DNA from: JBHHZM01 sp046758065
GTDB lineage: Bacteria > Pseudomonadota > Alphaproteobacteria > JAAXGF01
Assembly: GCA_046758065.1 (NCBI GenBank)
Contig: JBHHZM010000010.1
Location: 1 to 41,105, forward strand
DNA: 41,105 nt
Reading direction: 5' to 3'
The notes below the pieces were generated by a model. The model made no database searches. It saw only the letters and a program-made list of their open reading frames with translations, and was not told where the DNA came from. The translations under genes and the position numbers were made by a program. Position 1 is the first letter of the stretch, and each line of letters begins with the position of its first letter. Positions 18,707-28,204 of this stretch are shown here, piece by piece.

Positions 18707-18722
18707 TGTTTCACGTGAAGCA
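18707..18722. other. parS: Second parS-like site (one mismatch)
   Basis: TGTTTCACGTGAAGCA differs from the parS consensus at one base (G for A). It abuts the mnmE stop codon in the mnmE-mnmG gap. Its placement 2 kb from the perfect site, in the same cluster, supports a real ParB-binding site. Confidence 0.75.
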
Positions 18723-20042
18723 TCACTTGCCGATGCAGAACTCGGCGAAGATCACGTCGAGCAGGTCCTCGACGTCGACCCGTCCGGTGATGCGCCCGAG
18801 CGCGCGCACCGCGAGGCGCAAGTCCGCGGCGCCGAGCTCGATCGCCGAGACCGTCCGGGCACGCTCGAGCGCCGCCGCGCAGTCTTCAAGCGCGGCGCGG
18901 TGCCGGGCGCGGGTGAGCGCCGGCGCGACGCCCACGTCGAGGCGCGTCGCGACCGCCGCCTCGAGCGCATCGACGAAGGCGTCGACGCCCTCGCCGGTGC
19001 GGCAGGACAAGGGCCAGACGCGCCGGCCCGAAAGCGTCGCGTCGCCGCCCAGCGGTGCGAGATCGGTCTTGTTGACCACCACCAGCGCATCGTCATCGAT
19101 CAGGGCCCGGGTCTTTTCGTCGGTCGCGGGCCAGACGGTGGCGTCGAACATCGCGATCCTGAGGTCGGCGTCCGCCGCCCGCGCGAGCGCCCGGCGCATC
19201 CCTTCCTCCTCGATGTCGTCGGCGCTCTCGCGCAAACCGGCGGTGTCGGCGAGCAACGTCGGATAACCGCCGAGATCCATTCGCACCTCGATGACGTCGC
19301 GGGTGGTGCCGGCGTGGTGCGAAACGATCGCCGCGTCGCGCCGCGCGAGACGGTTGAGAAGACTCGATTTGCCGACGTTCGGAGCACCCAGTATGGTTAC
19401 CGTCGCCCCCTCGCGTAACCGTTCACCACGCCGGTTATCATCCAGATGTTGTATGATCTCGGCCTGGATACCCCCAATATTATGGTTAACACCGTTCACT
19501 ATGTTCGATGGCAGATCGTCTTCGGGAAAATCGATCGCCGCTTCCATACACGCGAGTGACTTTAATAGTTTTTCCCGCCAGTGATCGTAAAGACGCGCCA
19601 GCGCGCCATCGAGCTGGCGCAGCGCCTGGCACCTCTGGGCCTCGGTCTCGGCCGCCACCAGGTCGGCGAGGCCCTCGACCGCGGTAAGGTCGAGCTTGCC
19701 GTTGTCGAAGGCGCGGCGCGTGAACGCTCCCGGTTCCGCCGGCCGCAGTCCGGGCAGCGCGGCGAGCGCTTCGAGCGTTGCGGCGACCACCGCCGGGCCG
19801 CCGTGCAGATGGAGTTCGGCGACGTCCTCGCCGGTGAAGCTCGCCGGCGCGGGAAACCACAGGACGAGCGCGTCGTCGAGCGGCGTCCCGCCGGGGGTTT
19901 GCAGGCGGCGGCGCACGGCGCGGCGGGCCGGCGGCGGAACGCCGGACAGCGCTTCGAGCGCGGCGCTGGCGCGCGGTCCCGAAATGCGGATCACCGCAAT
20001 GCCGGCCCGGCCCGGTGCGGTCGCCGGTGCGAAGATGGTCAT
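18723..20042 (-). CDS. mnmE: tRNA modification GTPase MnmE
   Basis: 439 residues. N-terminal tetrahydrofolate-binding domain (MTIFAPATAPGRAGIAVIRISG; LHLHGGPAVV), G domain inserted in a helical domain with G1 G219-A-P-N-V-G-K-S-S227, G3 DTAGLRES and G4 NKTD, and the C-terminal CIGK with the catalytic Cys. Partner of MnmG in wobble-uridine modification. ATG at 20042. A stretch of about 200 bp around 19380-19580 is markedly AT-richer than the rest of the gene and codes for the segment before the G domain. Confidence 0.98.
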   Translation of the reverse strand: MTIFAPATAPGRAGIAVIRISGPRASAALEALSGVPPPARRAVRRRLQTPGGTPLDDALVLWFPAPASFTGEDVAELHLHGGPAVVAATLEALAALPGLRPAEPGAFTRRAFDNGKLDLTAVEGLADLVAAETEAQRCQALRQLDGALARLYDHWREKLLKSLACMEAAIDFPEDDLPSNIVNGVNHNIGGIQAEIIQHLDDNRRGERLREGATVTILGAPNVGKSSLLNRLARRDAAIVSHHAGTTRDVIEVRMDLGGYPTLLADTAGLRESADDIEEEGMRRALARAADADLRIAMFDATVWPATDEKTRALIDDDALVVVNKTDLAPLGGDATLSGRRVWPLSCRTGEGVDAFVDALEAAVATRLDVGVAPALTRARHRAALEDCAAALERARTVSAIELGAADLRLAVRALGRITGRVDVEDLLDVIFAEFCIGK

Positions 20043-20052
20043 GTCGCCGGCG

Positions 20053-20409
20053 TCAGCGGGGCGGCGACGTGTCGTCGGGTTTCAGCATCAGGCGTTCGAC
20101 CCGGCCACCCTCCACAAGATGTCGTTGCAGTATCTCGTCCACATCCTCGGGGCTCGCGTAGGAGTACCACACCCCTTCGGGATAGATGACCATCGTCGGC
20201 CCGAGCGCGCAACGATCGAGACAGCCCGAGACGTTGACCCGCACGTCGTCGAGACCGAGTTCCTTGGCCCGCGCCTTCAGGTAATTGCGCAGCCGCACCG
20301 AGCCCTTCTCGCTGCAGCAGCCGCGCTCGTGCCCCGGCGGCCGCGTATTGGTGCAACAGAACACGTGCCGCCGGTAGTACGGCGGCGGGTCACCCGCCGT
20401 GCGGCTCAT
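20053..20409 (-). CDS. Thioredoxin-like [2Fe-2S] ferredoxin
   Basis: 118 residues from ATG 20409. Cysteines in VFCCTNTRPPGHERGCC and SGCLDRCALGP, with the fold order of the thioredoxin-like 2Fe-2S ferredoxins (NuoE-related, shethna-type). It likely carries electrons for an unidentified partner. Start and preceding gene's stop overlap (ATGA), and its stop is 10 nt from mnmE, so it is co-transcribed with both. Confidence 0.88.
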   Translation of the reverse strand: MSRTAGDPPPYYRRHVFCCTNTRPPGHERGCCSEKGSVRLRNYLKARAKELGLDDVRVNVSGCLDRCALGPTMVIYPEGVWYSYASPEDVDEILQRHLVEGGRVERLMLKPDDTSPPR

Positions 20410-20639
20410 TTCGGCTCCTTGCCGGCGGCCTGCTGCCACATCTTGCGCCACTGCTCCCAGCCCGCACCCTGCGGCATCCAGGCCTTGAACATGGTCTCGG
20501 GATCGAGGTTCCCGAGTGCCTCGCCCATGCGTTTGCGCATCTCGTCGACGTAGGCCCGGTTGAGCGGGCCGACATCGGGCAGGCCGAGAAAAGTCCGCGC
20601 CTCTTCGGGTGTGCAATCGACGTCGATGGTGATCTTCAT
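20406..20639 (-). CDS. Small conserved protein, DUF6489-like
   Basis: 77 residues from ATG 20639, preceded by GGAGGAG at proper spacing (an ATG two codons upstream sits right against the SD and is less likely). The sequence starts MKITIDVDCTPEEARTFLGLPD and ends in a Trp/Met-rich helix (MFKAWMPQGAGWEQWRKMW). I recognise it as a small alphaproteobacterial family of unknown function found next to the ferredoxin gene. It overlaps that gene by 4 nt. Confidence 0.8.
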   Translation of the reverse strand: MKITIDVDCTPEEARTFLGLPDVGPLNRAYVDEMRKRMGEALGNLDPETMFKAWMPQGAGWEQWRKMWQQAAGKEPK

Positions 20640-20707
20640 GGCCATCTCCTCCGCTCGCCCCGTCGCCGCGATGATCAGCGCGGGCTTGCCCCGGGGGGTC
20701 CTTTGCA

Positions 20708-20733
20708 CCAGTTTATGGAAACTAGGTCAAGGG
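20708..20733. promoter_or_regulatory. Imperfect palindrome and possible leftward promoter element
   Basis: In the 162-bp divergent gap, AGTTT-ATGG-AAACT forms a perfect inverted repeat (20710-20723), and TTGACC on the minus strand overlaps its right arm. A matching -10 is weak, so this is only a candidate promoter/operator for the DUF6489-ferredoxin-mnmE unit. Confidence 0.25.
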
Positions 20734-20801
20734 CGGTGCCACGGCAACGTCCGGTATCGACATCCCCCCGTATCCATCGGGCAAGCGAGGTCAGCGCCTT
20801 T

Positions 20802-22817
<2,016 letters not shown>

Positions 22818-22926
22818 GGCACCGGCGTCGGACCGGCAGGCGCTCCCCGCGCATCGTGACAGGCCGCCGTCCGCGCGCTAGACTCGCCCGGGATTCGCAG
22901 AGGAGCGTGGGAAACGGAGGATACCG

Positions 22927-23628
22927 ATGAGCGCATCCGACATCACCCTGACCGCCGCCGACGGCGGCGAATTCGGCGCCTATCTCGCCGCGCCCGCGTC
23001 GGGCAGCGGCGCCGGCGTCGTCGTCCTGCAGGAGATCTTCGGCATCAACCGGGTCATCCGCGACATCGCCGACCGCCTCGCCGCGCGCGGCTATTTCGCT
23101 ATCGCGCCCGATCTCTTCTGGCGCCAGGAGCCGGGCATCCAGATCACCGACCAGAGCGAAGCCGAATGGGCGCGCGCCTTCGAGCTCTATCAGGGTTTCG
23201 ACGAAGCCCTCGGGATCGAGGACGCCAAGGTGGCGCTCGCGCATCTCCGCGGTCTCGAAGGATGCACCGGCAAGGTCGGCAGCGTCGGCTTCTGCCTCGG
23301 CGGCAAGCTCGCTTACCTGATGGCGACGCGCTCGGACGCCGACTGCTCGGTGGGCTACTACGGCGTCGGCATCGAAAACGCGCTCGACGAGGCCGGGAAT
23401 ATCGCCAAGCCGCTCCTTCTGCACATCGCCGAGAACGACGAATTCGTTCCGCCCGAGGCGCAGGCCAAGATCAAGGCGGCGCTCGGCGACAACCCGCTGG
23501 TGACGATCTACAGTTATCCCGGGCTCAATCATGCCTTCACGCGTATCGGCGGCGCGCACTACGACCAGGCGGGGGCCGAGCTCGCCCACGGGCGCTCGGC
23601 GGCGTTCTTCGCCGAGCATCTCGCCTGA
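22927..23628 (+). CDS. Dienelactone hydrolase family protein
   Basis: 233 residues. The alpha/beta-hydrolase triad is visible as C123 (GFCLGG), D171 (AENDEF) and H202 (LNHAF), the same numbering as the characterised Pseudomonas dienelactone hydrolase. QEIFGINRVIRDIADRLA is also typical. It hydrolyses lactone or ester bonds of a still unknown substrate in the cytoplasm. ATG 22927 follows a GGAGGATACC SD. It is 8 nt upstream of the oxidoreductase, so the two are one operon. Confidence 0.93.
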   Translation: MSASDITLTAADGGEFGAYLAAPASGSGAGVVVLQEIFGINRVIRDIADRLAARGYFAIAPDLFWRQEPGIQITDQSEAEWARAFELYQGFDEALGIEDAKVALAHLRGLEGCTGKVGSVGFCLGGKLAYLMATRSDADCSVGYYGVGIENALDEAGNIAKPLLLHIAENDEFVPPEAQAKIKAALGDNPLVTIYSYPGLNHAFTRIGGAHYDQAGAELAHGRSAAFFAEHLA

Positions 23629-23636
23629 AGCGCGCC

Positions 23637-24614
23637 ATGAACCACGCAATTCGCATCCACGCCTACGGCGGGCCCGAGACGATGGTCTGGGAAGAGATCG
23701 ACGTCGGCGAGCCGGGTGAGGGCGAGGTACGGCTCAGGCACACCGCGGTCGGGCTCAATTTCATCGACGTCTATCAGCGCACCGGCCTTTATCCCCTGCC
23801 TTCGCTTCCCGGCGGCCTCGGCATGGAGGGGGCAGGCGTGGTCGAGGCCGTTGGCCCCGGCGTGACGGATCTCTCCGCCGGCGACCGGGTGGCCTACGCC
23901 GCGCCGTTGCCGGGCGCCTATTGCGAAGCGCGGATCATGCCCGCCGACCGGCTCGTACGGCTTCCCGAAGGGATCGATGACCGCCAGGCGGCGGCGATGA
24001 TGCTCAAGGGCATGACCGCCGAATACCTGCTGCGCCGCACGTATCGGGTTGCGGCGGACGATACCATCCTGTTCCACGCCGCCGCGGGCGGCGTCGGCCT
24101 GATCGCCTGCCAGTGGGCGAAGGCGCTCGGCGCCACCGTGATCGGCACCGTGAGCTCGCCCGAAAAGGCCGCGATCGCCACCGCTCACGGCTGCGATTAC
24201 CCGATCGTGACCCGAACCGAGGATTTCGTCGCCCGGGTGCGCGAGATCACTGGCGGGCGCGGCGTCGCCGTGGTCTACGATTCGATCGGCAGGGACAGTT
24301 TCGAAGGCTCGCTCGACTGTCTCGCGCCGCGCGGCATGCTGGTCCTGTTCGGCCAGTCGTCGGGACCGGTGCCGCCGTTCGACCTCGGCCAGCTCGCCGC
24401 CAAAGGCTCGCTTTACGTGACCCGCCCGTCGCTCTTCAGCTATACGGCGAGCCGCGCCGATCTGGAGGCGAGCGCCGGCGCGTTGTTCGAACGCGTCGCG
24501 TCCGGCGAGATCCGAATCGAGATCAATCAGACCTACGCGCTCGGCGACGCCGCCCAGGCGCATCGCGATCTCGAAGCGCGCAAGACCACGGGTTCGACGG
24601 TGCTCCTGCCCTGA
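23637..24614 (+). CDS. Quinone oxidoreductase, zinc-independent MDR family
   Basis: 325 residues. GroES-like N-terminal half (GLNFIDVYQRTGLYPLP, GMEGAGVVEAVG) and a Rossmann domain with AAAGGVGLIACQWAKALGA, as in NADPH:quinone reductase (QorA). There are no zinc ligands, as expected for this branch. It probably reduces quinones or enones with NADPH. ATG at 23637, 8 nt after the dienelactone hydrolase stop. Followed 41 bp later by a MarR gene, a common pairing for a stress-inducible reductase. Confidence 0.93.
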   Translation: MNHAIRIHAYGGPETMVWEEIDVGEPGEGEVRLRHTAVGLNFIDVYQRTGLYPLPSLPGGLGMEGAGVVEAVGPGVTDLSAGDRVAYAAPLPGAYCEARIMPADRLVRLPEGIDDRQAAAMMLKGMTAEYLLRRTYRVAADDTILFHAAAGGVGLIACQWAKALGATVIGTVSSPEKAAIATAHGCDYPIVTRTEDFVARVREITGGRGVAVVYDSIGRDSFEGSLDCLAPRGMLVLFGQSSGPVPPFDLGQLAAKGSLYVTRPSLFSYTASRADLEASAGALFERVASGEIRIEINQTYALGDAAQAHRDLEARKTTGSTVLLP

Positions 24615-24655
24615 GTCGCCCGGATCGCCGCGGTCTTGCGCTCGCCGGCCGTCCG

Positions 24656-25135
24656 ATGCATATACATATTATGGAAAGCGCACTCGGCAGCGCGCTGGCC
24701 GCGCGACGCGAGGCGGTTCTCGCAAGTTGCGCCTGCACCAATTTGCGCAAGGCGACGCGCGTCGTCACCCAGCGTTTCGACCGGGCGCTCAAGCCCAGCG
24801 GCGTCAGCGCCAACCAACTGGCGCTTCTTCTCGCCTGCGCCGCGCCCGACGAGACGACGATCGCGGCGGTCGCCGATGCGCTCGCCGCCGACCGCACCAC
24901 GCTCACGCGCACGCTGCGCCCGCTCGCCCGCCGCGGCCTGATCGACATCGGACGCGGTCCCGACCGGCGCGAGCGCCGCATCCGCATCACGGCGCGGGGA
25001 CGCGACACCCTGGCCGAAGCCCTGCCGCTGTGGGCCGCGGCCGAACGCGAGTTCGCCACCGCGCTGGGCTGGGAAACAATCGAGGGCCTGCTCGGCACGC
25101 TGGCCCGCATCGTGGCCACGAGAGACGACCGCTAG
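24656..25135 (+). CDS. MarR-family transcriptional regulator
   Basis: 159 residues from ATG 24656, or 154 from ATG 24671; neither has an SD. The winged-helix core is clear: TTIAAVADALAADRTTLTRTLRPLARRGLIDIGRGPDRRERRIRITARG. Two cysteines (SCACTN) near the N-terminus could make it redox responsive. A TGCATATACA site overlaps the first ATG and a perfect TGCATATGCA lies 18 bp past the stop, so autoregulation is plausible. It likely controls the neighbouring reductase and hydrolase. Confidence 0.88.
   Translation: MHIHIMESALGSALAARREAVLASCACTNLRKATRVVTQRFDRALKPSGVSANQLALLLACAAPDETTIAAVADALAADRTTLTRTLRPLARRGLIDIGRGPDRRERRIRITARGRDTLAEALPLWAAAEREFATALGWETIEGLLGTLARIVATRDDR
24657..24666. promoter_or_regulatory. 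TGCATATGCA-like site (TGCATATACA), site 3
   Basis: One base from the palindrome, overlapping the first possible ATG of the MarR gene and 5 bp before the second. If translation starts at the second ATG, this is a typical autorepressor operator position. Confidence 0.4.
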
Positions 25136-25153
25136 TCGCCGCAGTCGTCGTGC

Positions 25154-25163
25154 TGCATATGCA
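25154..25163. promoter_or_regulatory. TGCATATGCA palindrome, site 4
   Basis: Perfect decamer in the 93-bp convergent gap between the MarR gene and rho, followed by CA-AG so that the palindrome reads CTGCATATGCAAG. Confidence 0.45.
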
Positions 25164-25183
25164 AGCTGTCTGTCGGGAACCGC

Positions 25184-25201
25184 GCCGGCACTGCTGCCGG
25201 C
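25184..25201. terminator. Convergent-gap hairpin between marR and rho
   Basis: GCCGGCA-CTGC-TGCCGGC, a perfect 7-bp GC-rich stem with a 4-nt loop and no T tract on either side. It may end transcription from both directions weakly or protect 3' ends. Confidence 0.35.
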
Positions 25202-25228
25202 CGTCGAGACGTACCGTCGCGCGTTCGC

Positions 25229-26485
25229 TCAGGTGTTCATCGAGTCGAAGAACTCGGCGTTGTTCTTGGTGCTCTTGAGCTTGTCGAGCAGGAACTCCAT
25301 GGCGTCGATCGTGCCCATCGGCATGAGAATGCGTCTCAGCACCCACATCTTCGACAGCGCACCCTTGTCGACCAGCAGTTCTTCCTTGCGGGTGCCCGAT
25401 TTTCCGATGTCGATCGCCGGGAACGTCCGCTTGTCGGCGAGCTTGCGGTCCATGACGATCTCGGAATTGCCGGTCCCCTTGAACTCCTCGAAGATCACTT
25501 CGTCCATGCGCGAGCCGGTTTCGATCAGCGCCGTCGCGAGGATGGTGAGCGAGCCCCCGTTCTCGATATTGCGGGCGGCGCCGAAGAACCGCTTGGGACG
25601 TTGCAGCGCGTTGGCGTCGACGCCGCCAGTGAGCACCTTGCCCGACGACGGCACGACGGTGTTGTAGGCGCGCGCGAGCCGGGTGATCGAATCGAGCAGG
25701 ATCATCACGTCGCGCTTGTGTTCGACGAGGCGCTTGGCCTTGGCAATCACCATCTCGGCGACCTGCACGTGGCGCGACGCCGGTTCGTCGAAGGTCGAGC
25801 TCACCACTTCGCCCTTGACCGAGCGCTGCATGTCGGTCACTTCCTCGGGCCGTTCGTCGATCAGCAGAACGATGAGATAGATCTCCGGGTGGTTGTGCGC
25901 CACCGCATGGGCGATGTTCTGCATCAACACCGTCTTGCCGGCGCGCGGCGGCGAGACGAGCAGCGCCCGCTGGCCCTTGCCGATCGGCGAGACGAGTTCG
26001 ATCACCCGCGTGCTCAGGTCTTTCGTGGGCGGATTCTCGATCTCGAGGTTGATGTGCTCCTCGGGGTAGAGCGGCGTGAGGTTGTCGAAATTGACGCGAT
26101 GGCGCACCGCGTCGGGCGCGTCGAAGTTGATCGTGTTGATCTTGAGCAGGGCGAAGTAGCGTTCGCCGTTTTTCGGCGCCCGGATCTGTCCTTCCACCGT
26201 ATCTCCCGTCCGCAGCGAGAAACGCCGGATCTGGCTCGGCGAAACGTAAATGTCGTCGGGTCCCGGAAGATAGTTGGATTCGGGGGCGCGCAGAAAACCG
26301 AACCCGTCCTGCAGAATCTCGAGTACGCCGTCGCCGTAGATCGGCGTGTTGTTGTCGGCGAGCTGCTTGAGGATTGCGAACATCAGGTCCTGCTTGCGCA
26401 GGACGCTCGCGTTCTCGACCCCGAGATCTTGGGCATAGGCAAGGAGGTCTTCCGGCGTCTTGAGCTTGAGCTCTTGGAGATTCAT
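25229..26485 (-). CDS. rho: Transcription termination factor Rho
   Basis: 418 residues. N-terminal Rho-N (LKTPEDLLAYAQDLGVENAS), OB-fold RNA-binding domain (GDGVLEILQDGFGFLR, YVSPSQIRRFSLRTGD), Walker A SPPRAGKT (178-185), Walker B VLLIDERPEEVTDM, and the Q/R-loop regions (SSTFDEP; PSSGKVLTGGVDANAL). It terminates transcription genome-wide as a hexameric RNA helicase. Its ATG at 26485 has no clear SD. In many alphaproteobacteria rho directly precedes mnmE; here the YyaL-to-MarR block separates them. Confidence 0.98.
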   Translation of the reverse strand: MNLQELKLKTPEDLLAYAQDLGVENASVLRKQDLMFAILKQLADNNTPIYGDGVLEILQDGFGFLRAPESNYLPGPDDIYVSPSQIRRFSLRTGDTVEGQIRAPKNGERYFALLKINTINFDAPDAVRHRVNFDNLTPLYPEEHINLEIENPPTKDLSTRVIELVSPIGKGQRALLVSPPRAGKTVLMQNIAHAVAHNHPEIYLIVLLIDERPEEVTDMQRSVKGEVVSSTFDEPASRHVQVAEMVIAKAKRLVEHKRDVMILLDSITRLARAYNTVVPSSGKVLTGGVDANALQRPKRFFGAARNIENGGSLTILATALIETGSRMDEVIFEEFKGTGNSEIVMDRKLADKRTFPAIDIGKSGTRKEELLVDKGALSKMWVLRRILMPMGTIDAMEFLLDKLKSTKNNAEFFDSMNT

Positions 26486-26696
26486 GCCGCTATCGATTGA
26501 AGGTAAGGAGGAAGATGGGATCGCGCAGCGCCGCCCTGGAGCACGCTAACACAGTATGAAACCGCTACGGTTAATGGCCCGTAAAGGCTGATGATGCTGT
26601 AAGCCGACGCGCGGACACTCGCGTCACGCTTCGGGAAAGGCGCGGGAAGACTAGCGGGAACTCTCCGTGCAAGTCAAACGGAGATTCGACGGAACG

Positions 26697-27137
26697 TCAG
26701 AATGGCTTGACCACGACGAGAACGACGATGGCGATCATCAGCAGCGTCGGCACCTCGTTGGCGATGCGATAGAAGCGTTGACCGTGCGCGTTGCGCCCCG
26801 CGGCAAAGTCCCTGCGCCATCCAGCCATCATGCCGTGCAGGGTGGCGAGCGCGAGCACCAGCACGAGCTTCATGTGAATCCAGCCCTCCGACCAGTCGAC
26901 GACTCCCGGCGTCAGCAGCAGCCAGCCTCCGAAAACGAAGCTCGCAACCAAGGCGGGCGTCATGATCGCCCGCAGCAGCCGGCGTTCCATCGCTTCGAGC
27001 ATACGCGCCCGGGCCGAACCCGGTTCGGCCTCGCAGTGGTAGACGAAAAGCCGCGGAAGATAGAGCAGCCCCGCCATCCAAGCGATCACGGCGATGATGT
27101 GGAGCGCCTTGATCCACGGGTAAAGATCGGCCGACAC
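26697..27137 (-). CDS. hemJ: Protoporphyrinogen oxidase HemJ
   Basis: 146 residues, four predicted membrane helices. WIKALHIIAVIAWMAGLLYLPRLFVYHCE is the conserved HemJ N-terminus including the essential His; EGWIHMKLVLVLALATLHG carries the second conserved basic region. It oxidises protoporphyrinogen IX to protoporphyrin IX in the inner membrane. GTG 27137 is preceded by AGGAGG 7 nt away. It follows hemH by 3 nt on the minus strand, giving hemE-hemH-hemJ. Confidence 0.95.
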   Translation of the reverse strand: MSADLYPWIKALHIIAVIAWMAGLLYLPRLFVYHCEAEPGSARARMLEAMERRLLRAIMTPALVASFVFGGWLLLTPGVVDWSEGWIHMKLVLVLALATLHGMMAGWRRDFAAGRNAHGQRFYRIANEVPTLLMIAIVVLVVVKPF

Positions 27138-27140
27138 CGC

Positions 27141-28196
27141 TCAACCTCCTGCGTCCGCCAGCGGGCAGCGCGAGAAACCCGCCGGGCAAAGCCGGCGCCT
27201 GGCCTGCGAACAGAGGCCGGGCGGGCCCGAAAGCGCGTGGCGGACGAGCCCGTCGAGCGCGGTGATGAATTCCTTCCCGGTCCCGAGCGCCGGCACCCGG
27301 TGATAGGCCGGAACGCCGCACTCGCCGGCGAGCTTGCGGTATTCGATATCGAGCTCGACCAGCGTCTCGGAATGCTCCGAGACGAAGGCGATCGGCGCCA
27401 GCACCACGGGCACCTCTTCGGCGCCGGCGCGCAAGAGTTCGTCTTCGGTCGAAGGCCCGACCCATTCGAGCGGACCGACGCGGCTCTGATAGCACACCCG
27501 CCAGTCGAGCGCGGGCCACCGGGGGGCAAGCGCAGCGGCGACCGCCGCCGCGCTCCGTTCGATCTGCCAGACGTAGGGGTCGCCCCGTTCGACGATTTTC
27601 CTGGGAAGACCATGCGCCGACAACAGCAGGCGCGGCGCGCCGTCCCGCGCCGCCGCCGTGAGCGCCGGCTCGATCAGTCGCGCATGCGCTTCAACGAACC
27701 CGGGAGCGTCGGGATAACAACATACCGCCCGCGTCGGCAGATCGAGGCCCGCCCGGGCCGCCGCGTGCCGCCAGGCGGTGAAAGACGACGCCGTCGTGGT
27801 CGTCGAGAACTGCGGGTAAAGCGGCAACAGTACGACCTCGTCGGCGCCGAACGCGGCCAGTTCAAGAGCCGTCTCTTCGCTCATCGGATGCCAATAGCGC
27901 ATGGCGACAAACACCCGGACCGCGCCGAGATCGGCGAGCGCATCCGCGAGCGCGGCCGCCTGCTCGCGCGTGACGTCGAGAAGCGGCGATTTGCCGCCGA
28001 TCTGCGCGTAAATTTCGCGCGCCACCGGCGCCCGGCGGTGCGAAACCAGCGTCGCCAGAGCCCAGCGAACCGGTTGCGGGGCGCCGATAATCGCCGCGTC
28101 GTTAAACAGGTTGAAAAGAAAAGGCTGCACCGCTTCCGGCGAATCGGGACCGCCCAGGTTGAAGAGCACGACCGCGATGCGTTTTCCCGCCGGCAT
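27141..28196 (-). CDS. hemH: Ferrochelatase
   Basis: 351 residues from ATG 28196, which has GAGGA in front; in-frame TTG 28217 or GTG 28208 (overlapping the hemE stop as GTGA) are alternatives. VVLFNLGGPDSPEAVQPFLFNLF, the active-site His in LLSAHGLP and the conserved SEHSETLVELDIEY are present. It inserts Fe2+ into protoporphyrin IX. The C-terminus ends with cysteines spaced C-x7-C-x6-C (LCSQARRRLCPAGFSRC), reminiscent of [2Fe-2S]-type ferrochelatases. The product of HemJ next door is its substrate. Confidence 0.95.
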   Translation of the reverse strand: MPAGKRIAVVLFNLGGPDSPEAVQPFLFNLFNDAAIIGAPQPVRWALATLVSHRRAPVAREIYAQIGGKSPLLDVTREQAAALADALADLGAVRVFVAMRYWHPMSEETALELAAFGADEVVLLPLYPQFSTTTTASSFTAWRHAAARAGLDLPTRAVCCYPDAPGFVEAHARLIEPALTAAARDGAPRLLLSAHGLPRKIVERGDPYVWQIERSAAAVAAALAPRWPALDWRVCYQSRVGPLEWVGPSTEDELLRAGAEEVPVVLAPIAFVSEHSETLVELDIEYRKLAGECGVPAYHRVPALGTGKEFITALDGLVRHALSGPPGLCSQARRRLCPAGFSRCPLADAGG

Positions 28197-28204
28197 GCCC
28201 GTCC

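Noticed and set aside
16681..19266. An 861-codon forward frame across rsmG, mnmG and part of mnmE
   Set aside because: It opens in the parS palindrome (FHVKHP) and crosses three conserved antisense genes; shadow ORF.
23166..23636. Longer in-frame N-terminus for the quinone oxidoreductase
   Set aside because: The extension overlaps the whole dienelactone hydrolase gene in another frame and is Arg-rich; the ATG at 23637 gives the family N-terminus.
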